Below are positions 35,431 through 44,979 of a stretch of 64,000 bases of DNA, one piece after another. The notes below the pieces were generated by a model that ran no database searches, was not told the DNA's origin, and saw only the letters and a program-made list of their open reading frames with translations. The DNA comes from Nostoc sp. TCL26-01. GTDB lineage: Bacteria; Cyanobacteriota; Cyanobacteriia; Cyanobacteriales; Nostocaceae. A program made the position numbers and the translations under genes. The first letter of the stretch is position 1, and every line of letters begins with the position of its first letter. The stretch lies in assembly GCF_013393945.1 (NCBI RefSeq), contig NZ_CP040297.1, positions 4,992,001-5,056,000 on the forward strand. The letters run 5' to 3'.

Positions 35431-37479
35431 CTACCATCCCAGCCTCAGAGCAAAATCTGCAATTGTCTCCTTGACTTGTAGCGGTTCGTGAGACTCATCT
35501 TCAGAGACAAACATACGACCAGCCGCGTCGTAACCAATATCATCAATACGAGCCATGTAAACGTCGTAATCTTCATCTATTTCAACAAGTGTTTGTCCTA
35601 TTTCTAACTGTCCTTCAGCTAATAAAGCTATTTTCCGCTTTTCTAAAACAACTACGCTAGTCTTAACACCTGCACCATAAGGTGCAAATGTTTGTTGTGG
35701 TAAACTAATGACTGCTTTTAATCTAGCCCAACGTAAAATCCAGTCCCTTACATCCTGCATTGAACTATTCGCTAACAAGCCATCAGGTAAAACAATTGCT
35801 AACTTTCCATTTGGTGCAATATATTCCAAACAACGATTTAAAAAAGCAACTTCTTGAGGAATACTTTTTGCAATCTTACACTTTTTTTTTGTCACCCCAT
35901 CTCGTCCAGCAAAGTCTTTCAAAACACTTTCATTTGTCAATTTAGAACCAAATGGAGGATTAGTTAAAATCATTGTCAACCCTCCCATGTAAAACCCAGG
36001 ACGTTCTGGAAGCCCTTCTGTAATTCCTCCTGTAATGCTACCCAATCGCTCCAGCGAATCCATTACTTTTCAATCGGCATATTGTGCGCCATTCATTAAA
36101 GTATTAACTCGCGCTACGTGCATAACATTTCGAGAATATTCAGCACCAAATAAATGATTATCTCGAAACTTGATAAACTCTTGTGTTGGTTCTTCAGGAT
36201 TAATCCCTTCAGTATTACCACCATTATTTGCGATCGCTTTTGCATACTCCTGCTTACGCACATAATCCAAAACGTGCGTCAACATCCGCGCTGAACCGCA
36301 AGCAGGATCGCCAACATAATCATTTACTGTAGGTTGCAAAATCCCTACCATTAAATTAATTACTGGTGTAGGTGTGAAATATTGCCCTAAATCATCGCGG
36401 AAAGTCTTACTCAAAAAATCCTCAAACACCCCACCTTTGACATCTGCTGAAGATTTTCGCAAACTCCAGGGCTGTAAACGCTTGACGATTTCCATTGTCG
36501 TGTGAGGCTTGAATTGCAGCACATCAGCCTCATTAAAAGCTAAACGTACACCCAAATCATCACCAAATTTTTTCGCTAGTGTTTCCTGTTCCCACCGCTT
36601 TGCTTTCTCAAAAGTCTCTCTTACCTGAACTAATAAACGTTCTGGGTCAGTTTCATTACTAACACTAAATACATAAGCCCGTGATTCGCCTTTTTGCTTT
36701 ACCAAGTCAATTGTTGCCTGTTCGTCATACCACTTAGCAAACAAGAATTTAACCATTGCATCAACGGCTTCTTGTGGCTGCAAACCCTCGTTATCTCTGA
36801 GAATAGAGTGACAACCAGAGCGTGTATCTCCCAAAACCTCCCGAAACCTATCACGAGATAAGGGCGTGAGTCCTGTTTGAATCCCATCTGGTTCACTGGG
36901 ATTAAGGATTACAGTATAAGGACTGTGCTGTGCGGCTTCACGGGCGCTTTCATACTTAGGTAAATCGCCAATAGGTTCTAATTTTCTTGGGTAGTCAAGG
37001 TCACGGCGATAAATTACTGTATGTTTACCACTGGTTAAAATGGCATAACGGGCAGATGGTGAAGCACTCATGTAAGCATTGAGTCGGTTAAGATGCTCTA
37101 CCCAACCTTCTGCCTCAGTTCCACCAACTCTTTTATTTGGTTCCATAGCCTCCACCACAATGAAGGCTACATCCAAATTACCTACAGAATCAGCATAACG
37201 GTCATCGTAAACTACAACGTCTACCCGTCCTAGATAGCGTCGCCCACCTTGATGAGTTCCCTCGGCAAAATCTGAATTTAGTTCTAGTTCCATTGCCTCT
37301 AGTGGAACACCGTACTCTTCTACTAAAATCTGAAGCGCCCACATCGTTACAGGGTCTTCTGCTGGACGCACATAAGAACCATCAGCTTTAAATAACTTCT
37401 GTAGATTTATATGCTGGCGATAGTTCTGCGGTATGTTAGCCGGATTTTGGTAAGGATTAGTGAAATCGGAGAAGGGCAT
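35431..37479 (-). pseudogene. hsdM: Nuclease-N6-adenine methylase (HsdM-like) gene split by an in-frame TGA
   Basis: Two open stretches (37479-36070 and 36063-35431) lie in the same frame, separated only by a TGA at 36070-36072 (codon 470 of 683). The N-terminal part holds a type I R-protein-like nuclease domain (about 1-210) and methylase motif I, GDPACGSARML. The C-terminal part begins MDSLERLGS and holds the catalytic motif NPPFGS. The methylase therefore needs both halves. In the nuclease domain, the E-x-K position reads VVEAMEP (Met112), lacking the expected Lys. No helicase-bearing HsdR gene is present, so the layout resembles BcgI-like systems. It is probably inactive unless the stop is read through. 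Confidence 0.88.
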
Positions 37480-37830
37480 GAAATTATTGCTATGGGAGAC
37501 AGACTACACAGTAGATAAATGATATGCGATCGCCCGCATAAAGTTAAGGTAAGCTTGGCGATCGCACAAACCGTTTTTTTGAACAATTACCACACAGGAT
37601 TGCTTAATTCTAGTTTAGAAGTATTTTTTAGCTCATATTTGGACTTTACTGACAGTAATATTACGTATATTTGCCATTTTGAAATGTCAAAATAGATTCC
37701 CTCAAGAAAAAATCAGGGGTTGCCAATTTAATTAAATCAACCTAACAATGAAGGGCAAATTCGCAAAAAGCTGTTACTTAATAGCTAGTGCCTCATTGAC
37801 AAACATGATTTTGACAGCAGACAAATTGCA
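37480..37830. other. ndhD upstream region
   Basis: 351 bp between the divergent restriction locus and ndhD. It has two GCGATCGC palindromes (near 37527 and 37559) and TTGACA-like hexamers near 37796 and 37811. The ndhD promoter should lie here. No gene is seen. Confidence 0.4.
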
Positions 37831-39408
37831 ATGAATACAGCTAACTTCCCGTGGCTGACGACGATTATTTTGTTACCGATCGCAGCGTCGCTACTAATTC
37901 CCATTATCCCAGATAAAGACGGCAAAACAATACGTTGGTACGCCTTAATTGTCGGTTTGATTGATTTTGCTCTGATTGTTTACGCTTTTTATACCGGGTA
38001 TGACTTCTCTAACCCCGATTTGCAACTGGTGGAGAGTTATCCTTGGGTTCCCCAGCTAGATTTAAATTGGTCGGTAGGGGCAGATGGCTTGTCTATGCCT
38101 CTAATTCTGTTGACAGGATTCATTACCACCCTAGCGACCTTAGCAGCTTGGCCTGTAACCTTAAAACCCAGGCTATTTTACTTTTTACTCCTGGCGATGT
38201 ATGGCGGTCAAATCGCCGTGTTTGCCGTTCAGGATATGCTGCTGTTCTTCTTGGTGTGGGAACTAGAATTGATTCCGGTTTACCTACTGTTGGCAATTTG
38301 GGGAGGTAAAAAGCGCCAATATGCAGCCACCAAGTTTATCTTGTATACGGCTGGTGGTTCGCTATTTATTTTAGTAGCGGCTTTGACAATGGCCTTTTAT
38401 GGCGATAATGTGACTTTTGATATGCGATCGCTCGCACTCAAAGATTACGCCTTGAATTTTGAGTTATTATTGTATGCTGGCTTCCTGATTGCCTACGCTG
38501 TCAAGTTGCCCATTATCCCCTTACATACCTGGCTACCAGATGCCCACGGCGAAGCTACAGCCCCTGTACATATGTTGCTGGCAGGTATTTTGCTGAAAAT
38601 GGGTGGTTATGCCCTTGTTCGCATGAATGCCCAAATGCTCCCCGATGCCCATGCTTATTTCGCACCTGTGCTGGTGGTTTTGGGGGTGGTAAACATCATC
38701 TACGCCGCCTTAACATCCTTTGCCCAGCGTAACCTGAAGCGAAAGATTGCTTACTCCTCAATTTCCCACATGGGCTTTGTAATTATTGGCTTTGCTTCCT
38801 TCACTGATTTAGGCTTGAGTGGGGCAGTATTGCAAATGGTTTCTCACGGGCTAATTGGGGCAAGTTTATTCTTCCTTGTGGGTGCAACTTATGACCGGAC
38901 ACACACCTTGATGTTAGATGAAATGGGTGGTGTCGGTAAGCGGATGCAAAAGATTTTTGCCATGTTTACTGCTTGTTCAATGGCTTCCTTAGCATTGCCA
39001 GGAATGAGTGGTTTTGTCGCCGAATTAATGGTGTTTGTTGGCTTTGCCACGAGCGATGCTTATAGCTCTACATTTAAAGTCATCGTCATATTTTTGATGG
39101 CAGTTGGGGTAATTTTAACTCCCATCTACCTGCTTTCAATGTTGCGAGAAATTTTCTACGGTCAAGAAAACGAAGAATTAGTTTCTCATCAGCAACTCAT
39201 CGATGCTGAACCCCGCGAAGTGTTTATCATTGCTTGCTTGTTAGTACCCATTATTGGTATCGGTTTCTATCCCAAGCTGTTAACTCAGATGTACGACTCT
39301 ACAACTGTACAACTGACAGCGAGATTGCGTGATTCTGTTCCTACTTTGGCACAGGAAAAACCAGAAGCATCAAAAGTTTCTTTCAATGCACCGGCAATTG
39401 GTAATTAG
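37831..39408 (+). CDS. ndhD: NAD(P)H-quinone oxidoreductase subunit 4 (NdhD1)
   Basis: The 525-residue antiporter-like membrane subunit should have about 14 helices. It has DGLSMPLILLTGFITTLA, FFLVWELELIPVYLLLAIWG (conserved Glu), KLPIIPLHTWLPDAHGEAT, KRKIAYSSISHMGF and PGMSGFVAELMVF. The sequence fits the NdhD1 type of the respiratory NDH-1L complex, the partner of NdhF1. In related genomes, as I recall, it follows ndhF directly. Here 4.6 kb of accessory DNA intervenes and it has its own upstream region and terminator. Confidence 0.95.
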   Translation: MNTANFPWLTTIILLPIAASLLIPIIPDKDGKTIRWYALIVGLIDFALIVYAFYTGYDFSNPDLQLVESYPWVPQLDLNWSVGADGLSMPLILLTGFITTLATLAAWPVTLKPRLFYFLLLAMYGGQIAVFAVQDMLLFFLVWELELIPVYLLLAIWGGKKRQYAATKFILYTAGGSLFILVAALTMAFYGDNVTFDMRSLALKDYALNFELLLYAGFLIAYAVKLPIIPLHTWLPDAHGEATAPVHMLLAGILLKMGGYALVRMNAQMLPDAHAYFAPVLVVLGVVNIIYAALTSFAQRNLKRKIAYSSISHMGFVIIGFASFTDLGLSGAVLQMVSHGLIGASLFFLVGATYDRTHTLMLDEMGGVGKRMQKIFAMFTACSMASLALPGMSGFVAELMVFVGFATSDAYSSTFKVIVIFLMAVGVILTPIYLLSMLREIFYGQENEELVSHQQLIDAEPREVFIIACLLVPIIGIGFYPKLLTQMYDSTTVQLTARLRDSVPTLAQEKPEASKVSFNAPAIGN

Positions 39409-39442
39409 TCAAAGATTGATACTTTCCATTGAGATTATTTTT

Positions 39443-39471
39443 AGAGTGAGTTTAATACTCGCTCTTTTTTT
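39443..39471 (+). terminator. Rho-independent terminator of ndhD
   Basis: AGAGTGAG and CTCGCTCT (one G-T pair) form a stem around TTTAATA, followed by a T6-7 run, 35 bp after the stop. Confidence 0.85.
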
Positions 39472-40551
39472 ATGTAGTAACACACCATCAATAATCTCAG
39501 GTGCGTTAGCCTACGGCATAAGACACCCTACCTCTAATACCAATTTGTCAGCAAGAGAGTAAATTTGGTGAAAAATTGCTGAAATTGTCGGTTATGCGTA
39601 AGTATCTAAATATATCTTGGTATTTACGTCGAGCTAATGGTGTTGTGCATGACAGTCATCACGATTCGGGAAAAGCAGCCAACAGAGACGGGTTTTGCCG
39701 CAAGTTTGATTTTTGAGGGTGGTGAGTATGCAATTAATATTACCGACCCGTTTACACCACAGCAAGAAAGGGTGCTGGAATGGTATTTTGAGGAATGGCT
39801 GACTTTCCCGATGTTGAATGCTCAGAAGGCGGAAGCGGCGAAAACGAGTGTTGTTAGTTACGGGGAAAGTTTATTTCAGCAGGTTTTTCAGGCTGATGTT
39901 GATGCTTATAGCGATTATCGTCAACTGCGGGGAAATCTGAAGCAGGTAAAAATTGAGATAGTTGGTAATAGTCCTGAATTTCACGCGCTGCACTGGGAAG
40001 CTATGCGGGATAAGGATTTGCCACGTCCTTTGAGTGTGGATTGCGTAATGGTACGGAAGCGGATTGATAAATCAGCATCAGTGGCAACCCATCTAGCAGA
40101 ATCTCCGGTGATTAACTTGTTGGTGGTAATTTCCCGACCAGATGAAGAAAATGATGTAGGTTATCGTACCATTGCTCGTCCGTTGATTGAAGTGATTCAA
40201 AAGAGTCAATTGCCTGTAAATGTTGACTTATTGCGTCCGGGAACCTATGAAAGTTTAGAACGGCATTTAGAAGCCATGGGGGCGGAATATTATCATATCA
40301 TCCATTTTGACTGTCATGGGGCGTTGATGGCATACGCAGATATTCAGGATGGGGTGAAACGCAACCGATATACTTATCAAGCCAGATGGGGACGGGAAGA
40401 TATTCAACCCTATGAGGGGGTAAAGGCATTTTTGTTTTTGGATGGGGAAAGTCAGGGAAAAGCCGATCCTGTAGAAGCGGGGGAATTAGCCAATTTGTTG
40501 ACGGGGAAGGGGATTCCTGTTTGTATTCTCAATGCTTGTCAGTCGGGGAAG

Positions 40552-40617
40552 CAGGTACGAGGAGATGGGGAGCAGGGAGCAGAGGAGGCAGGGGGAGCAG
40601 GGGAGACAAGAGAGACG
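40552..40617 (+). repeat. G/A-rich low-complexity tract inside the CHAT coding region
   Basis: GGAGCAGGG / GGGGAGA-type units, like the intergenic G-rich repeats at 50226-50280 and 55012-55045. They are read in frame as a Gly/Glu/Ala-rich loop just after the catalytic Cys segment. The frame is kept. Confidence 0.7.
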
Positions 40618-42502
40618 AGTTTGGGTAGTCGGTTGATGACTGCGGGAATGCAAATGGTGGTAGCAATGGGGTATTCGGTGACGGTTTCGGCGGCGCGGTT
40701 GATGATGGAACAGGTTTATCAAAACTTGTTTGGGGGGAAGGAGATCACGGAAGCGATTCGGTTAGGGAGAAGGGAGTTATTTAATAATAAGACGCGCAAG
40801 GCTTATTTTAATACGAATATTGATTTGGAAGATTGGCTTTTGCCTGTGGTTTATAGTAACCGACAGGTGAATTTACATTTGCGGCAATTTAGAGCAGAGG
40901 AAGAGGAAGCGTATTTTGAGAAGTTAGGGAATTTATATCAATATCAGCCGCCTGAATATGGTTTTATTGGGCGAGACTTGGAGATTTTGAAGATTGAAAA
41001 GGCTTTGTTTCGTCATAATATTTTGCTGTTGCAGGGAATGGGTGGAACTGGGAAAACAACGCTGTTAAATTATTTGCGGAGTTGGTGGCAGACGACGAAT
41101 TTTGCACCGGAGATATTTTATTTTAGTTACGATGAAAGGGCTTGGACGCTGACACAGATTTTATTTGAGATTGGCAAGCGGTTATATAAAAGGTTTGAGT
41201 TAGCGAATTTCTAGGCGATGAATTTAACTGCTCAGATGCAGAAATTATTGGCAAAATTGCGGTCAGAATCGCATACTTTGATTTTGGATAATTTGGAATC
41301 AGTGACGGGACAACCTTTAGCAATTCCAAATACTTTACCAGCAGCAGAGCAACAGCAACTACGGGATTTTTTGACGCGGTTGGTAGGAGGAGAAACGCGG
41401 GTAATTTTAGGTTCTCGCAGTGATGAAAGTTGGTTACAAGGGGCTTTTAGACAGAATATTTATCAGTTGCGGGGATTGGATGGGGAAGCGAGGACGGAGT
41501 TATCCAATAAGATTTTAGAACGGAATGTGGGGGATGCAAGGAAGATAGCCAAGATACGAGAAGATGGGGATTTTCAGAAGTTGATGAAGGTGTTGGCGGG
41601 GTATCCCTTAGCGATGGAGGTGGTGTTAGGGAATTTGAAAAATCTGTCATGTCAGGAAATTCTGGTGAAGTTGGCAGCAGCAGATATTAACTTAGATACG
41701 GGAAGTGAGGATAAAACCCAGAGTATTCTTAAATGTGTGGAATATTCCCACAGTAATTTGTCACCGGATGCTCAGAAGTTGTTATTGTGTTTGGCTCCCT
41801 TCAGTGGGTTTATTTGGCGGGATTGTATTCCTCTTTATGCCAATGAATTACAGAAGTTAGAGCCGTTTCAGCATTATGACTTTGATAAGTTTGATGGAGC
41901 AATTCAAGAAGCGATCAATTGGGGTTTGCTTTCTGATATTTCCTCTAACCCATCTCCTGAGAGAGGGGAAGAAAGGTTACTACAAATTCAACCTGTTTTT
42001 CCCTTCTTTTTAAAAGCGAAATTAGCAGAACTCGACGCAGCTACCCGCGAAGCATTATGGGAGGGTTTTAAAAACCACTATATCGGTTTAGCTAGTGACT
42101 ACAATCGCTATATGGAATCCAAGGAACCGCAAGAACGACAGATCGGGATTTTCTTCTGTCGGCTGGAGTATGAAAATTTATATAATGCGTTGCAAATTTG
42201 TTTAGAGAAACAAGAAACTGTTGATATTTTCTTTTGCTTGTTTCAATACTTTTATATAAATCATGATATTCTCAGTAATTTGAAACTGTCGGAATTTGTC
42301 TATAACGCTCAAGTCGCTTATCCACCAGAAATTAGAACAGGTGAGATAGGTTGGGAAAATTTGATGGCACTTTCTCGCCTGGCTAGTTGTTATTTAGACA
42401 CAAAAAATTATCTCCAAGCCAAAGAATCCTATCTGCAAATTCTCGAATTATCTCAACAACTCCAAGGTGTAGAAGCAACACAAATCAAGTCTTCCTTAGC
42501 AA

Positions 42503-43102
42503 GGACTTACCACCAGTTGGGAATGGTTGCTCAATATTTGCGGGAATACGACCAGGGACGGGATTATTATCAACAAGCCCTGGAGATATATATTGAATTT
42601 GGCGATCGCTACTCTTGTGCTAGGACTTACCACCAGTTGGGAACGGTTGCCGAAGAGTTGCGGGAATACGACCAGGGACGGGATTATTATCAACAAGCCC
42701 TGGAGATATATATTGAATTTGGCGATCGCTACTCTTGTGCTAGGACTTACCACCAGTTGGGAATGGTTGCCCAAGAGTTGCGGGAATACCAGCAGGGACG
42801 GGATTATTATCAACAAGCCCTGGAGATATATATTGAATTTGGCGATCGCTACTCTTGTGCTAGGACTTACCACCAGTTGGGAAGGGTTGCCGAAGAGTTG
42901 CGAGAATACCAGCAGGCACGGGATTATTATCAACAAGCCCTGGAAATCAAAATCCCATTTGGCGATCGCTACTCCTGTGCTATTACTTACCACCAGTTGG
43001 GAATGGTTGCTCAATATTTGCGGGAATACAACCAGGCACGGGATTATTATCAACAAGCCCTGGAAATCAAAATCCCATTTGGTGATCGCTATTCGCAAGC
43101 TC
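42503..43102 (+). repeat. Five tandem 120-bp TPR-coding repeats
   Basis: The 40-codon unit carries ARTYHQLGMVAQ, then REYDQGRDYYQQALEI. It repeats five times with near identity in the first four units and a diverged end of unit (EIKIPFGDRYS) in the last two. Four units contain the palindrome GCGATCGC and the fifth has GTGATCGC. This indicates recent unequal crossing-over. Confidence 0.9.
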
Positions 43103-43294
43103 TCACTCTTCATTGTTTAGGAACCCTGGCACAAGCAGAGCAAAACTATTCAGAGGCTAGGGCTAATTTGCAGAGAGCGTTGGAGATATATGTTGAGTTT
43201 GAGGATGAATATTGGGCTACGGTAGTGCGGGAGATTTTAGAGGGTTTACCGGAGTAGGGGAAAGATGAGCGATAGTTTTAGAGTGCTATTAATC

Positions 43295-43744
43295 TTAAAT
43301 TTCCTGACGTGAATCTTCTTGGGGAGGATGCCAACCAGCACAAACCCATAACCGACGAGATTTTTGAATAAATCCATTGCCATTACGTTCATCATTCATA
43401 TCAAGCCGATTACAAGTTGCCCTACCGATAGGGATTATACCAACAATTTTTACACAATCGAGCGACCAAATAAAATGTTCAGACCACTTTTGCTTTCGAG
43501 GATTAAATAAATTGACTTCTTGTTTTGTTTCAGGATCGATACCTGATATGAAATTATAACGACGTTCGTTACAGCGACGACAACATAAAGCTAAATTTTC
43601 GACTTCATCCGAACCCCCTAGAGATTGTGGAATAAGATGATCTACAGTAAAGCGGTCTGTGTTTATAAATTCTGGGGAGTGGCAATATTCGCACAGGTAT
43701 TTTGCTCTTTCTGCAACAATTTCTCGGATGTAATTGGAGACCAT
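43295..43744 (-). CDS. HNH endonuclease family protein
   Basis: The 149-residue protein has an HNH/zinc-finger nuclease motif: CEYCHSP (about 18-24), TVDHLIPQSLGGSDEVENLALCC (about 33-55) and RRCNERRYN. This corresponds to C-x2-C, H-x-x-P...GG...N-L, then C-x2-C-N. It probably cuts DNA with a divalent metal, though no modification or phage genes lie beside it. The gene overlaps the upstream small gene by 82 bp in another frame, suggesting translational coupling. It is read toward the CHAT gene. Confidence 0.88.
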   Translation of the reverse strand: MVSNYIREIVAERAKYLCEYCHSPEFINTDRFTVDHLIPQSLGGSDEVENLALCCRRCNERRYNFISGIDPETKQEVNLFNPRKQKWSEHFIWSLDCVKIVGIIPIGRATCNRLDMNDERNGNGFIQKSRRLWVCAGWHPPQEDSRQEI

Positions 43745-43986
43745 GTAGATTGAGAAGCTAAAACCGAATTAGCATAAGTAAAAATTTGCGCTAATTCAGA
43801 TATACCATCTAACTCTGCTTTTTCTGCGGCTGTAATTAATCCCAATTTACTTTTTTCTAAAAGCTCATCCGAACGAGATTGTAATTCGTCGGTAAATTTA
43901 AAAATATTGAGATTATTGACTTTTTCCAATTTTATTCCCGTTTCTAACCAATATGAAGGTTCAATCATCAATTTGGGAGTCGTCAT
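43663..43986 (-). CDS. Hypothetical protein (107 aa) upstream of and overlapping the HNH gene
   Basis: From the ATG at 43986 it reads MTTPKLMIEPSYWLETGIKLEK. A helical region rich in Leu, Glu and Lys follows (DELLEKSKLGLITAAEKAELDGISELAQIF, here named only by its ends). The final 27 residues are read from DNA that also encodes the start of the HNH protein. Small genes of this kind seem to pair with HNH genes in cyanobacteria, from memory. No domain name is known to me. It is possibly a co-factor or immunity-type partner, which is inference only. An upstream ATG at 44007 is less likely. Confidence 0.6.
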   Translation of the reverse strand: MTTPKLMIEPSYWLETGIKLEKVNNLNIFKFTDELQSRSDELLEKSKLGLITAAEKAELDGISELAQIFTYANSVLASQSTWSPITSEKLLQKEQNTCANIATPQNL

Positions 43987-44121
43987 AGGTTGGAATATGG
44001 AATGCAACTTCTATATTTTAGCTTTTGTACCCAAATATGCGATGTCTAGCGACAAGCCGCGTTGAGTCTACGTATTTGGGTTTGTGGGGAGTGCGATCGC
44101 TTTCTGGAAATCTATTTAACT

Positions 44122-44382
44122 TCAACTACTTTGTTGTTGTTCCAACCAAGCGACTAAATCATTCATCTCAGACATTCTTAAGAGCGATCGACATAAAGCT
44201 TCTAATTGTTCAATTTTTAAACTTTGAACTTTTTGATAAATTGATTCATCAATGTCACCAAAACGTTCTTTCACTAGAGACATAGATAAAGAAAAAGCTT
44301 CTTGTTGTTTACCTTTTTGCAAAATATCTTGATAAATTACTGATTCTTGCATCATGTCCTCACTTAGCAATTGACGAATCAA
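44122..44382 (-). pseudogene. C-terminal fragment of an Rpn/PD-(D/E)XK nuclease family transposase-like protein (DUF4351)
   Basis: The 86-residue frame (TTG start) carries the typical tail of this family. QESVIYQDILQKGKQQEAF is followed by the DUF4351-like LVKERFGDIDESIYQKVQSL and LSIEQLEALCRSLL-type segment ending in NDLVAWL. The N-terminal nuclease domain is missing: upstream sequence turns into a HIP1-containing junction at about 44395-44402, then the next gene. It is therefore a truncated relic rather than a working gene. Confidence 0.7.
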
Positions 44383-44430
44383 GGTTTTATTGTGCGATCG
44401 CGCGGATGAAGAAGTTATCGCAGCTGTATT

Positions 44431-44868
44431 TTATTTCCCCGGTGGTAAATTTTCTCTATCACCTGGTTCGGTGTACTTACAATAGACATTTAAGCCGATT
44501 TTGAGGATGTAGAGAACAATAATAGTAGCGATCGATGGATCAAGAGGAATTGCGGTTAAAGCCATGAGGGATGTAATTGCTGCCGTCAGTAACACAGCAT
44601 TTTCCGGGCTTTTGGTATAATCGCTCAAACGCGATCGAAAACCTTCATCACCACAGAGTTCATCCCGCAAAACATCTAATGTCGTTTGCCAGATGTTTTT
44701 TCCTGTCATGGTTGGTTTGCCGTGTTTCTCAATCCACATTTCCTCAAAAGAGGTATCGAGATTCCCGTTGTGACGTTCCACCGCATCAATGGCTTTGTTT
44801 GCTGGTTGATATTCCTTGAGTAATTCGCGTACTGAGTGAATTTCGTCTGGAGTTAGTTGTGCATTCAT
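44431..44868 (-). CDS. Hypothetical protein with C-terminal membrane segments (145 aa)
   Basis: The first 90 residues are soluble and acidic (LTPDEIHSVRELLKEY, TSFEEMWIEKHG, DVLRDELCGDEGFRSRL). A hydrophobic pair follows (VLLTAAITSLMALTAI and IATIIVLYILKIGLNVYC, about 92-130), then a short charged tail with PPGK. It could be a small membrane-tethered adaptor. I recognise no family. It lies in the accessory block next to the CHAT and HNH genes, which may or may not be meaningful. Confidence 0.6.
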   Translation of the reverse strand: MNAQLTPDEIHSVRELLKEYQPANKAIDAVERHNGNLDTSFEEMWIEKHGKPTMTGKNIWQTTLDVLRDELCGDEGFRSRLSDYTKSPENAVLLTAAITSLMALTAIPLDPSIATIIVLYILKIGLNVYCKYTEPGDRENLPPGK

Positions 44869-44947
44869 ACTGTTTCAGATTTAAAGCAATCATAGAAGAC
44901 TATTTATCAAGTAAATCTTAAACTAGTTACTTAACCTCATTTCTGTA

Positions 44948-44970
44948 AGAGCGCAAAGTTTTGCGCTCTT
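44948..44970 (-). terminator. Hairpin downstream of the di-haem cytochrome gene
   Basis: AAGAGCGCAAA and TTTGCGCTCTT-type arms (10-11 bp) form a strong stem with a 3-nt loop, 10 bp after the stop on the minus strand. A T-run is missing, so it may act by RNA stability. Confidence 0.6.
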
Positions 44971-44979
44971 GATTGTTAA

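Larger units (their letters stand above)
39649..43257 (+). pseudogene. CHAT protease - NTPase (NB-ARC/STAND) - TPR protein gene, interrupted by an in-frame TAG
   Basis: The frame is continuous for 1203 codons except for TAG at 41212-41214 (codon 522). N-terminal half: a CHAT caspase-like peptidase with His223 (HFDCHG) and Cys297 (LNACQSG), then a P-loop GMGGTGKTT near 462-470. C-terminal half (ATG at 41218): Walker B TLILDNLES, the sensor-like VILGSRSD, a winged-helix region, and TPRs to the end. The architecture is that of cyanobacterial NLR-like (STAND) proteins, in which ligand binding by the repeats is thought to trigger oligomerisation and protease action. The stop separates the P-loop from Walker B, so neither half can be a complete switch. 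The start may be ATG 39637 instead. Confidence 0.88.

Noticed and set aside
42500..43104. Regular repeats checked as a CRISPR array
   Set aside because: The 120-bp period is fully coding and in frame, without unique spacers. No cas genes are present.
42496..43120. Long open frames on both strands (about 200 codons each) across the TPR array
   Set aside because: They are produced by the 120-bp repeat, which lacks stops in other frames. The repeated peptides mirror the period of the real TPR frame.
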